Below, in pieces: positions 1 through 6,239 of a stretch of 6,269 nucleotides of DNA. Under the pieces are notes generated by a model. That model had not been told where the DNA came from. It saw only the letters and a program-made list of their open reading frames with translations, and made no database searches. The DNA is from Anaeromyxobacter dehalogenans (lineage in GTDB: Bacteria > Myxococcota_A > UBA9042 > DTJE01). The DNA is taken from positions 1 through 6,269 of the forward strand of contig DYKK01000200.1 of NCBI GenBank assembly GCA_020722625.1. The letters run 5' to 3'. Numbering within the stretch: the first letter of the stretch is position 1; every line of letters begins with the position of its first letter. A program made the position numbers and the translations under genes.

Positions 1-7
1 GTTAGGC

Positions 8-57
8 GGGGGTGGTGGGCGGGCCTGGCGGGTGGTTGGAGGGGGTGGGTGGGTGGG
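8..57 (+). promoter_or_regulatory. G-rich leader with two G-quadruplex motifs
   Basis: Positions 41-57 read as four G-tracts (41-45, 47-49, 51-53, 55-57) separated by single T bases, the arrangement known to give very stable parallel quadruplexes. Just upstream, tracts at 8-12, 17-19, 21-23 and 30-32 form a second motif with loops of 4, 1 and 6 bases. The G-rich strand is the coding strand, so if the gene 1 mRNA starts upstream of here its 5' leader could fold into these structures. The motif is seen directly; a regulatory role on gene 1 is inference. No convincing -10/-35 promoter was recognised. Confidence 0.55.
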
Positions 58-86
58 CCAAAAAGATGGTGGGTGGGCCAGAAAGA
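48..86 (+). repeat. Two-copy tandem repeat, period 20 bp
   Basis: Positions 48-66 and 68-86 are 19-bp direct repeats (core GGTGGGTGGGCCA followed by an A-rich AAAGA) differing at one base (A61 versus G81), spaced exactly 20 bp apart. The first copy overlaps the 3' half of the second quadruplex motif. The repeat lies in the leader, upstream of the Shine-Dalgarno of gene 1. It makes the in-frame upstream reading look like a glycine/tryptophan-rich peptide, which is not taken as coding. Confidence 0.75.
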
Positions 87-102
87 GGTCGATGGGCACA
101 TG

Positions 103-108
103 AGGAGG
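103..108 (+). promoter_or_regulatory. Shine-Dalgarno that fixes the gene 1 start
   Basis: A perfect AGGAGG lies 8 bases before the ATG at 117. The open frame continues upstream to 12, but only this ATG has a good ribosome binding site, and only it puts a signal peptide at the N-terminus. Confidence 0.85.
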
Positions 109-116
109 TTCGGGCG

Positions 117-3100
117 ATGAGCACCGGTATCAGATCGTTGATCACCTTGCTGGCCGCGGCCTTTGCGGCCCAGACGTGCAGCAGCGGTCGGGTCTCGTCG
201 GACCTGATCCTGTCGGTGAATCCCCCGACGGTCTCGTTCGGGACCGTCAACAAGGGCGACACCGTCCATCGTACCGTCACCCTGAAGCACGCCGGAACCG
301 GCGGGGTCATCCGCATCGAAAAACTTGAGCTGGAGGCCGGGACCAGCCCCGAGTTCACCTTCGATTCGCTCGAGGTGCAGGAACTGAATCCCGGGGAGTC
401 CGTGACCCTCCAGGTCCACTACAACCCGCAGGATTCCCAGGCCGACCAGGGCGCGATCCTCGTCCATCACAACGTCGCATCCCAGAACTACCTGAGCCGC
501 ATCCCGCTGTACGCCCTCGCCCAGGTCGCCTCCCTGACCTGCGACCCGAATCCCCTGGACTTCGGCCAGGTCCGAAGCGGCGACGCGAGTCCGCCCCGCG
601 ACCTGGTCCTGCGCAACGACGGGTCCGACGACATCGTCATCGATCGGCTCCCCTACCTGCGCGTGGATTCCAGCCAGGACTTCCACCAGGTCGGCGACCC
701 CGTGATCCAGGGCGGCGGGACCTTCCCCGTGACCCTCAAACCGGGGGAGTTCCTGGGGCTCGTCTATGAGTACCGGCCCACGGGCGGCGGGGGCGACGAC
801 GGCTACCTGGTCGTGGACACCGAGACCAAGGGGGTCAAGAACATCGCCACCTGCAACCTTCACGGCCAGGAGGTGGGGCCGAAGATCGTGGCCTTTCCGG
901 GCGAGGTCCACTTCGGGGACGTCCCGTTGAGCGAGAGGCGGACCGAGACGGTGACCGTCGAGAACCAGGGTTTCTCGGTCGATCCCGAGGATTCGATGCT
1001 CGTGATCCCGGCCGGCGGGGTCACGTTCGGGCCGGGGAGCAACGAGGACCTCGGCCTGGCGGATGCCGACGGCAACCCCGCGGAGACGATGCCCCCCGAG
1101 GAGTGGAAACTGAAGTCCGACGAGTATCCGAACCACCCGCAGGTCGCGGACCTCCCGACCTCCCGCACCTTCCAGGTCACCTGGACACCGGCCAAGGCCG
1201 TCGCGGACACCGGCGAGCCGATCGGCTGGCTCCTGATCCCGAGCAACGACCCCCTGTACAACCCCGTCCAGATCGCGATCCGCGGTCGCGTCGCGGCCCC
1301 GCTCATCGGCGTCTTTCCGAACCCCGTGGACTTCGGCACCATCGGTCAGATGATCACGGGTGAGCAGACGATGACGGTGCAGAACCTCGGCAACGGGGAC
1401 CTCCGGTTCACCGCGGCGATCGCCATCGAGAACGACGCCCTCGGCGAGTTCGCAATCGTGGCGGACCCCGCGTTCAAGCCGACCCTTCCGGCGTTCGACC
1501 CCGCCACCGACTGCACGGACCAGCCCGAGGACTGCGTGATCCATGGCAACGAGAGCCGGGGCGTTGTCGTTCAGTTCACGAACAAGGGACCCGCGAGCGG
1601 GACCGCCACCGCCCATCTCGTGATCCGGTCCAACGATGCATCAAACCCCACGGTGACCGTGGACCTGAAGGCCACGCGCGGCGGGACCCCGACCTGCGAG
1701 CCCGTCCTGACCCCGGGGAAACTGGACTACGGCGTGGTCCCGAAGGGCTACTACAAAGAGATGACGATGAAACTCGTCAACAACGGGACGGGGTACTGCT
1801 CGTTCCAGACGGCCCGGGTCGAGGACTGCACGGGGCTCATGGGCCTGTCCACGACCTGCTCGGAGCCCGGCAAGGGGACCCTGTCTCAGGTCTTCACCAT
1901 CCTGGGCCTTCCCCCCGCGGTCCAGAACGGGCTCAAGCCCAAGGGCAGCCTGGACTTCAAGATCCGCTTCACCCCCCCGCAGAACGAGTCCATCTTCGCC
2001 CAGTTGATGAGCTACGTGGCCCTGTTCAGCGTCCAGGTGTACGACTCGCAGTTGAAGCAGTCCAAGACGGTTCCCGCCTGCTCGGGCGGCGGACTGCCGG
2101 GGATGCCCGGGTGTCAGCCGAACCTCCAGGGCCAGAGCGGCGTGGCCAAGATCTCGGTCCTGCCGGGCGAGCTGGACTTCGGTGTGGTCACCATCGGGTG
2201 CTATTCGAAGACACACAAGATCTGCATCTACAACAGCGGGACGGCGCCCCTGACGATCTCGAACATCTCCACGGCCGGCTGCTCGCCCGAGTTCAAGAAG
2301 AAGAACGTCCCGCCCCTGCCCAAGACCGTGTCGGCCGGGGTGCCGGTCTGCTTCGAGATGGCGTACGCGCCCCAGGACGAAGGGGTGGACCAGTGCACCG
2401 CCCGGATCGAGAGCACGGACTCGTCCTCGCCCCTGGTCAACGTCCTCCTGAAGGGCGAGGGGACCTTCGAGACGGAGCACACGGACCTCTTCACGCAGGT
2501 CTCGGGCCAGGAGGTGGACGTCCTGTTCCTGATTGACGATTCGGGATCGATGTGCGGCGAGCAGGACCAGCTGGCCGCGGCCTTCGACTACTTCATCCAG
2601 AACGCGAAGGTCTGGAACAACGACTACCATCTGGGGGTCACGGGCGTGAACGTGGTGGACGACACGGTCATGGGGATGCTGAACTACGGGGACGCGAAGA
2701 AGATGCCGCGCTTCCTGACGCCCACCACCGGCACCAAGGAGAAGTTCGCCGAGTTCGCGAAACTCGGGTGCAGCGGCGGGCCGCACTGCGGCGGGTTCAG
2801 CGGCCCGTGCACGGACGAGCAGGAAGCCGGGCTCTCGGCCGCCCAGATCGCCCTGTCCGCCCCCCTGACCACGGACACGGGCGTGACCTGCAACTCGGAC
2901 GCGGATTGCAAGAACAACAAGAACGTGTGTCCGGACGCGGCCTCGTGCCCCTACCGGTGCCTGGACCAGACCTGCGGCGGCTGGAACAAGGGCTTCGTCC
3001 GAGAGGACGCGCAACTCGAGGTCATCGTCCTGTCGGACGAGGAGGACCAGAGCCCCGGCGCCGTGGCGACCTATATCGACTTCCTGAAGAACATCAAGGG

Positions 3101-3482
3101 CTTCTATAACGTGAACATGTTCCACTTCCATTCCATCGTCGGGGCGAATCCACCGACATGCGATCAATCGGAGGCCGGCAAGCGGTACATCGAGACCTCC
3201 CAGGAAACAAACGGCGTCATCGGCGACATTTGCGACACAGACTATTACCAGACGATGTCCGACATCGGCGAGGTCACATTCGGGCTCAAGGTCCAGTTCT
3301 TCCTGACACGGCTCGCGGACCCCGGCACGGTGAAGGTCTGGGTGAACAACCAGTCGTGCACGTCGGGCTGGACCTACGACGGCCTGTCCAACAGCGTGGT
3401 CTTCGACGAGAAGGGAACGTGCATGCCCCAGCCGGGCGACGAGATCAAGATTTACTACAAGACGTTGTGTCTGAAGGAATGA
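117..3482 (+). CDS. Exported ASH-repeat (choice-of-anchor D) protein with C-terminal VWA domain
   Basis: Large extracytoplasmic protein of 1121 aa. Residues 1-20 form a signal peptide (basic start, then a Leu/Ala core). Cys21 follows A-Q-T, a poor lipobox match, so lipid anchoring is possible but uncertain. About six ASH/HYDIN-type Ig-like repeats follow, each opening with a P-x-x-(V/L)-(S/D/H)-(F/Y)-G strand and often closing with S-N-D: roughly 30-137, 138-254, 255-392, 394-521, 526-660 and 676-782. A VWA domain spans about 799-1055. Its metal site (MIDAS) looks intact: D807-x-S809-x-S811, probable T899, and D974 in V-L-S-D-E-E-D. Between these lies a Cys-rich stretch (C885, C891, C898, then C925, C931, C938, C944, C948, C953), probably disulfide-bonded. 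Residues 1056-1121 form a beta-rich tail with two further Cys pairs. A metal-dependent ligand-binding, adhesive or sensory surface role is inferred; the ligand is unknown. Probably co-transcribed with the next gene. The family calls are firm, the function is not. Confidence 0.93.
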   Translation: MSTGIRSLITLLAAAFAAQTCSSGRVSSDLILSVNPPTVSFGTVNKGDTVHRTVTLKHAGTGGVIRIEKLELEAGTSPEFTFDSLEVQELNPGESVTLQVHYNPQDSQADQGAILVHHNVASQNYLSRIPLYALAQVASLTCDPNPLDFGQVRSGDASPPRDLVLRNDGSDDIVIDRLPYLRVDSSQDFHQVGDPVIQGGGTFPVTLKPGEFLGLVYEYRPTGGGGDDGYLVVDTETKGVKNIATCNLHGQEVGPKIVAFPGEVHFGDVPLSERRTETVTVENQGFSVDPEDSMLVIPAGGVTFGPGSNEDLGLADADGNPAETMPPEEWKLKSDEYPNHPQVADLPTSRTFQVTWTPAKAVADTGEPIGWLLIPSNDPLYNPVQIAIRGRVAAPLIGVFPNPVDFGTIGQMITGEQTMTVQNLGNGDLRFTAAIAIENDALGEFAIVADPAFKPTLPAFDPATDCTDQPEDCVIHGNESRGVVVQFTNKGPASGTATAHLVIRSNDASNPTVTVDLKATRGGTPTCEPVLTPGKLDYGVVPKGYYKEMTMKLVNNGTGYCSFQTARVEDCTGLMGLSTTCSEPGKGTLSQVFTILGLPPAVQNGLKPKGSLDFKIRFTPPQNESIFAQLMSYVALFSVQVYDSQLKQSKTVPACSGGGLPGMPGCQPNLQGQSGVAKISVLPGELDFGVVTIGCYSKTHKICIYNSGTAPLTISNISTAGCSPEFKKKNVPPLPKTVSAGVPVCFEMAYAPQDEGVDQCTARIESTDSSSPLVNVLLKGEGTFETEHTDLFTQVSGQEVDVLFLIDDSGSMCGEQDQLAAAFDYFIQNAKVWNNDYHLGVTGVNVVDDTVMGMLNYGDAKKMPRFLTPTTGTKEKFAEFAKLGCSGGPHCGGFSGPCTDEQEAGLSAAQIALSAPLTTDTGVTCNSDADCKNNKNVCPDAASCPYRCLDQTCGGWNKGFVREDAQLEVIVLSDEEDQSPGAVATYIDFLKNIKGFYNVNMFHFHSIVGANPPTCDQSEAGKRYIETSQETNGVIGDICDTDYYQTMSDIGEVTFGLKVQFFLTRLADPGTVKVWVNNQSCTSGWTYDGLSNSVVFDEKGTCMPQPGDEIKIYYKTLCLKE

Positions 3483-3582
3483 ACCTGGCGCGGGCGTGGG
3501 GGGTGGCTGGAAACGGACCGGTGACCCTCGGAAGACCCCCTGCGAACCCTCGCTCGCCTTCTTCACTGTCGCGGAGGTTCCG
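3483..3582 (+). other. Short intergenic spacer, likely within one transcript
   Basis: One hundred bases separate the two ASH-repeat genes. A six-base G-rich arm at 3499-3504 could pair with ACCCCC at 3535-3540, but the loop is about 30 bases and no T-run follows, so this is not a convincing terminator. No clear promoter is seen. The simplest reading is a two-gene operon. Confidence 0.5.
3573..3577 (+). promoter_or_regulatory. Shine-Dalgarno that fixes the gene 2 start
   Basis: GGAGG lies 5 bases before the ATG at 3583. The frame is open upstream to 3496, but this ATG is the one followed directly by a lipoprotein signal peptide. The GGAGGTTC context is the same as that before gene 1. Confidence 0.85.
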
Positions 3583-5481
3583 ATGCGAGCCGCATTGATC
3601 CTGACGACATGTCTGAGCGCGGCGCTCCTCGCCTGCTCCCAGGCGTCCGTGACCCGCATCCCGGACATCGCCGTGTTCGTGAAGTCCCCGGGCCAGGCCA
3701 CGAAAGAACTGCTCTCCGAGGGGGCCATCGAGTTCTCGGGGGTGGCCGAGGTGAAGACCATCGAGGTCCGGAACGCCGGGGATGCGACGCTCCGGGTGAC
3801 CGAGATCCGGCTCGACGGGGACAACCCCCAGTTCGCGCTCGACCTGCGCGGAGCGACGTTCCCGAGGAGCGTCGAACCCGCCGAGGGGGCCGTGGTCGAT
3901 CGGATCGAGTTCGACATCGCGTTCACGCCCGGCGGCGGCGCCGGGGCGCCCCGGACCCTCGTGATCGTGTCGAACGACCCGGACCTCAAGGAGTTCCGGG
4001 CCACGGTGGCCCCGAAGTCCCTCGCCCCGAACCTCGTGGTGAACACGGGTCCCGGCCCGGTGAACGCGACGACCCCCATCGGCCAGCCGTGGACCATGGA
4101 GTTCCGGGTGACGAACACGGGAACCGACGCCCTGGTGATCACGGCGCCGCTCGAACTCGAGCACAAGAACGACGACGAGTTCAGCATCTTCAAGCCGCTG
4201 GACGTCGGCGTGCCGATCTATCCGGCGGGCTCAGGGTTGGGGGCCGAGGAGGCGACCTTCACGATCCGCTACGTCCCCAAGGACGCGGAACCCGACGAGA
4301 ATCGCATCCTCATCCATTCGAACGACCCGGACACGCCCCTGTATTCGATCCTCATCCGTGGGTCCGTGACCGGACAGGCCGACATCCGGGTGTCCCATCC
4401 CGACCAGGCGGTGGGGATGGGGTGCGTGGACTTCAGCCAGGTGATCGAAGAGGGCGAGACCTGCACGAAGGTCGTGGCCGTGCAGGTGGTCGGCGGCGGC
4501 CAGGTGAGCGTGAAGAAACCCACCGTGACCCCGGCCGTGGGTCCCTACGCGGTGCAGTGGTACCAGGCGGGCGGGAGCCAGGTGGACGACGGGACCGGGT
4601 GCGGGGCGTACCAGGGGACACCCCTCGGGAATGAGCCCGCGGTCCTGAACGCGATGCGCCCCTCGCTCGACGTGGCCGTGACGTACACCGCCCCCGGCGC
4701 CAAGGGGGTCAACGGGACCCTGACGCTCGAGTACACCACCGCGTCGTCGGTTCCGGGCCAGAAGGAGGTCCCCTTGTGCGGCGGCGTCGCGAAGGGGGAG
4801 ATTGACGTGGCCCCTCCGGCGGGCTACTCGCTCGTGTTCTTCGCCCCCGAGGGGGAGTCCCGCCGCAAGACCGTGGTCGTGGCGAACAAGGGCAACGGGC
4901 CCCTGACGATCCGCAAAGTCGAGGTGATCAAGGCCTGGCCGACCGTCGGTCCGGACGCCTTCAGCGTGACGAATCTCCCGCAGGCCGATTCCGAGATCCC
5001 GGCCCATGGGCTGCTGCCCCTGGTGATCGAGTTCGGGACGGACTACGAGCAGCCGCGGGTCAACGCAGACCTCCACATCACGTACCTCGACCCCCTCACG
5101 GATTCCGACACGTTCGCGTCGGTGCGCATGGAGGGTCGCAAGGACTTCGAGGGCGTCACCCTGCCGACCGCGGACCCGGGCACTCCCGCGGACTACGCGG
5201 GCGCCAAGGCGGGCCAGCCGCTCGTCCTCGACGGGTCGGGAAGCGCGGGGGGGACGTATGCCCTGCCCTCCACGGGAAGCAACGGCTTCCGCTGGTTCCT
5301 GATGGACAAGCCCGCGGGCAGCCGCCTGTTCCTGAACGTCGGGGACACGGGTCCCCAGGTGACGGTCACGCCCGACGTCGCGGGGACCTACCAGTTCGGG
5401 CTGGTCGTCTATGCGGGGGACAACACGACCGGCTACTTCTTCAGCGACGAGGCCACGGTGACCGTGACGGTCGGACCGTAG
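3583..5481 (+). CDS. Lipoprotein with ASH-type repeats and C-terminal PKD-like domain
   Basis: Protein of 632 aa. A lipoprotein signal peptide has a textbook lipobox L15-L16-A17-C18. Ser19 follows the lipidated Cys, and with no Asp there the usual rule predicts transfer to the outer membrane. Four Ig-like repeats follow, roughly 27-147, 148-264, 266-405 and 406-523. The first two and the fourth carry the ASH hallmarks (V-R-N-A-G, V-T-N-T-G and V-A-N-K-G strands; S-N-D-P-D closing motifs in the first two). The third is divergent and has four cysteines, probably two disulfides. Residues about 527-632 resemble a PKD domain: L-D-G-S-G-S at 549-554, a P-A-G-S turn, then T-P-D-V-A-G-T-Y and a final beta strand. 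No catalytic motif is seen. It shares its architecture with the protein upstream, 100 bp away, but lacks a VWA domain. The pair may assemble at the cell surface, with this member as the membrane-tethered partner; that is inference. The lipoprotein and repeat calls are strong. Confidence 0.92.
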   Translation: MRAALILTTCLSAALLACSQASVTRIPDIAVFVKSPGQATKELLSEGAIEFSGVAEVKTIEVRNAGDATLRVTEIRLDGDNPQFALDLRGATFPRSVEPAEGAVVDRIEFDIAFTPGGGAGAPRTLVIVSNDPDLKEFRATVAPKSLAPNLVVNTGPGPVNATTPIGQPWTMEFRVTNTGTDALVITAPLELEHKNDDEFSIFKPLDVGVPIYPAGSGLGAEEATFTIRYVPKDAEPDENRILIHSNDPDTPLYSILIRGSVTGQADIRVSHPDQAVGMGCVDFSQVIEEGETCTKVVAVQVVGGGQVSVKKPTVTPAVGPYAVQWYQAGGSQVDDGTGCGAYQGTPLGNEPAVLNAMRPSLDVAVTYTAPGAKGVNGTLTLEYTTASSVPGQKEVPLCGGVAKGEIDVAPPAGYSLVFFAPEGESRRKTVVVANKGNGPLTIRKVEVIKAWPTVGPDAFSVTNLPQADSEIPAHGLLPLVIEFGTDYEQPRVNADLHITYLDPLTDSDTFASVRMEGRKDFEGVTLPTADPGTPADYAGAKAGQPLVLDGSGSAGGTYALPSTGSNGFRWFLMDKPAGSRLFLNVGDTGPQVTVTPDVAGTYQFGLVVYAGDNTTGYFFSDEATVTVTVGP

Positions 5482-5561
5482 GGCGCGCGGGGCGGGATTT
5501 GGGCGCGGGAGGGGTTGACGCCGCCGCAATGCCCCGCTCATCGCGTCCAACGTGGGCCTGA

Positions 5562-5585
5562 CACTGGCACTGTCACTGTCACTGT
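5562..5585 (+). repeat. CACTGT hexamer microsatellite
   Basis: Four consecutive hexamers, CACTGG then three CACTGT, run from 5562 to 5585. A broken CTGTCACTGA continuation follows at 5589-5598 and related CCACTGAACC text at 5618-5626. It is non-coding and lies about 80 bp past the gene 2 stop. Copy number in such tracts can vary by slippage; no function is visible. Confidence 0.75.
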
Positions 5586-5601
5586 CCCCTGTCACTGAAA
5601 C

Positions 5602-5643
5602 GGTTCCTGAACCTGTCCACTGAACCTGGAACGGGGTTGGACA
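5602..5643. repeat. Two adjacent small inverted repeats
   Basis: GGTTC at 5602-5606 pairs with GAACC at 5609-5613 around a two-base centre. Next to it, TGTCC at 5614-5618 pairs with GGACA at 5639-5643, and inside that AACC at 5623-5626 pairs with GGTT at 5635-5638, leaving an 8-base loop and a 4-base bulge. An A-run (5646-5650) follows on the plus strand rather than a T-run, so this is not a standard terminator for gene 2. Read on the minus strand the T-run would precede the hairpin. It may be the remnant of a termination or repeat element. Confidence 0.4.
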
Positions 5644-5656
5644 CGAAAAAGGGGCT

Positions 5657-5873
5657 GACGCGAATCGGAATTCGCGTCCCCAGGGAGGCACGAAGCCACC
5701 ATGTCGCGGTCTTGCAATGGGGCAGGTGGCGCGAGCGGGGCTCGCGTCTCCAGGGGAACTGCGAAGAGACCAAGTCGCGCTCTTCAGATGGGGCATCGCC
5801 GCGGTGATGAGCAGCGGGGCTCGCGTCTCCAGGGGAACCACGATGACACCGAGTCGCGGCTCGGTCATCGCCG
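5657..5873. repeat. Array of three related 70-79-bp hairpin repeat units
   Basis: Three units can be aligned on shared blocks. TCGCGT recurs at 5672, 5742 and 5821. GTCGCG recurs at 5703, 5774 and 5853. ATGGGGCA recurs at 5717 and 5788. CATCGCCG recurs at 5794 and 5866. Units 2 and 3 share an exact 26-bp block (5734-5759 and 5813-5838); unit 1 is the most divergent. Unit 1 opens with a 9-bp stem (5657-5665 with 5670-5678, loop CGGA). Unit 2 opens with the matching 9-bp stem (5728-5736 with 5740-5748, loop GGG, one G-U pair). Unit 3 keeps only a weak form of it. A second hairpin follows in unit 2 (5763-5768 with 5780-5785) and in unit 3 (5841-5870). The last unit overlaps the end of the four-helix-bundle gene. 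Origin and role are unknown. Confidence 0.8.
5841..5870. other. Strong hairpin spanning the stop codon of gene 3
   Basis: CGATGA at 5841-5846 pairs with TCATCG at 5865-5870, and CCGAG at 5849-5853 pairs with CTCGG at 5860-5864. This gives 11 base pairs with a two-base bulge and the loop TCGCGG. The stop codon of the minus-strand gene (5865-5867) is inside the stem. It could stabilise the 3' end of that mRNA or slow transcription, but no T-run follows on the minus strand, so it is not called a Rho-independent terminator. It is also the second hairpin of the third repeat unit. Confidence 0.6.
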
Positions 5874-6227
5874 TTTCGCGTGAATCAGCCGCCACGTCAT
5901 GGCCCGGACCTCGTCGAGGAGGGCGAGTGCCTGGCTTGCGGTCCCGGCGTCCACCAGGTTGCAACGACCCAGCAGGTCCAGCGCCGCGGACGCTTCGAGC
6001 GCCGAGGCGTAGGCGATCCGGAAGTGATGAATGCGGTCCCGCCCGTTGCGTCCCGACCCCTCCGCGAGGTTGAGCGGGACGGAGGCCGCGGCACGCGTGA
6101 CCTGGGAGGCGAGGTCGCCCGGGAGCCCGGGGCGATTGCGGGCGACGGCGAGGCAGACGGCGGCGGCCTGGACCGCGCGTTCCAGGGCGAAGAAGCGTCC
6201 GGCCCGAGGGTGATTCGTGGTGCCCAT
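5865..6227 (-). CDS. Four-helix-bundle protein (23S rRNA-intervening-sequence family)
   Basis: Small protein of 120 aa, close to the usual family length of roughly 115-125 aa. The family signature is clear at residues 42-57: Q-x-x-R-A-A-x-S-x-P-x-N-x-A-E-G. It is followed by the usual basic/aromatic helix (F69, A72) and an A-x-x-x-E segment ending at E78. The remainder is helical and Ala/Leu-rich, as expected for the third and fourth helices. There is no signal peptide or membrane segment, so it should be cytoplasmic. Relatives are encoded in 23S rRNA intervening sequences and free-standing in many genomes, and the retroelement accessory protein Avd shares the fold and binds nucleic acid. The cellular role of free-standing members is not established. 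This copy is not in an rRNA gene and no reverse transcriptase is nearby. The ATG at 6227 is preferred over one nine codons upstream (6254) because a perfect AGGAGG precedes it. Its last codons and stop lie in the third hairpin repeat unit. Confidence 0.9.
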   Translation of the reverse strand: MGTTNHPRAGRFFALERAVQAAAVCLAVARNRPGLPGDLASQVTRAAASVPLNLAEGSGRNGRDRIHHFRIAYASALEASAALDLLGRCNLVDAGTASQALALLDEVRAMTWRLIHAKRR

Positions 6228-6233
6228 GCGAGA

Positions 6234-6239
6234 CCTCCT
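6234..6239 (-). promoter_or_regulatory. Shine-Dalgarno that fixes the gene 3 start
   Basis: On the minus strand AGGAGG lies 6 bases before the ATG at 6227. The ATG at 6254 would place this site inside the coding region and has no comparable site visible ahead of it. Only about 30 bases remain between this site and the window edge, so the promoter cannot be assessed. Confidence 0.85.

Larger units (their letters stand above)
5482..5864. other. Intergenic region between convergent genes, repeat-rich
   Basis: This 383-bp stretch separates gene 2 from the convergent gene 3. From 5482 to about 5560 it is plain G/C-rich sequence with a possible long-range pairing (GCGGGGC at 5487-5493 with GCCCCGC at 5531-5537, 37 bases apart, no T-run). 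Then come a hexamer microsatellite, two small inverted repeats, and from 5657 the hairpin repeat array, each listed separately. Short open frames here have no ribosome binding site or recognisable family and are not called. No canonical Rho-independent terminator is visible for either flanking gene. Confidence 0.7.

Noticed and set aside
12..116. In-frame 35-codon N-terminal extension of gene 1
   Set aside because: It would put a Gly/Trp-rich peptide ahead of the signal peptide and is encoded by a tandem repeat. The start at 117 has a perfect Shine-Dalgarno.
1641..4193. Long minus-strand open frame of 850 codons opposite genes 1 and 2
   Set aside because: It is antisense to two well-recognised coding regions and spans the gap between them. 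Its translation is Arg/Gly/His-rich without any family motif, as expected for antisense frames in G/C-rich DNA.
5487..5537. Terminator for gene 2 from GCGGGGC/GCCCCGC pairing
   Set aside because: The arms are 37 bases apart with no T-run, and such pairings are common by chance in this G/C-rich DNA.
5734..5838. CRISPR-like pair of exact 26-bp repeats
   Set aside because: There are only two exact copies, the 53-bp interval itself resembles the flanking units, the third copy is degenerate, and no cas gene is in the window.
5717..6073. Plus-strand 118-codon frame across the repeat array and gene 3
   Set aside because: It is opposite a recognised gene, has no recognisable family, and its composition follows the repeats and the antisense strand.
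5657..6227. Diversity-generating retroelement with the four-helix-bundle gene as Avd
   Set aside because: There is no reverse transcriptase, and no template/variable repeat pair with adenine-specific differences is present. The protein also matches the free-standing family.
5865..6227. 23S rRNA intervening sequence
   Set aside because: The flanking DNA is a protein-coding gene and repeats; no rRNA sequence was recognised.
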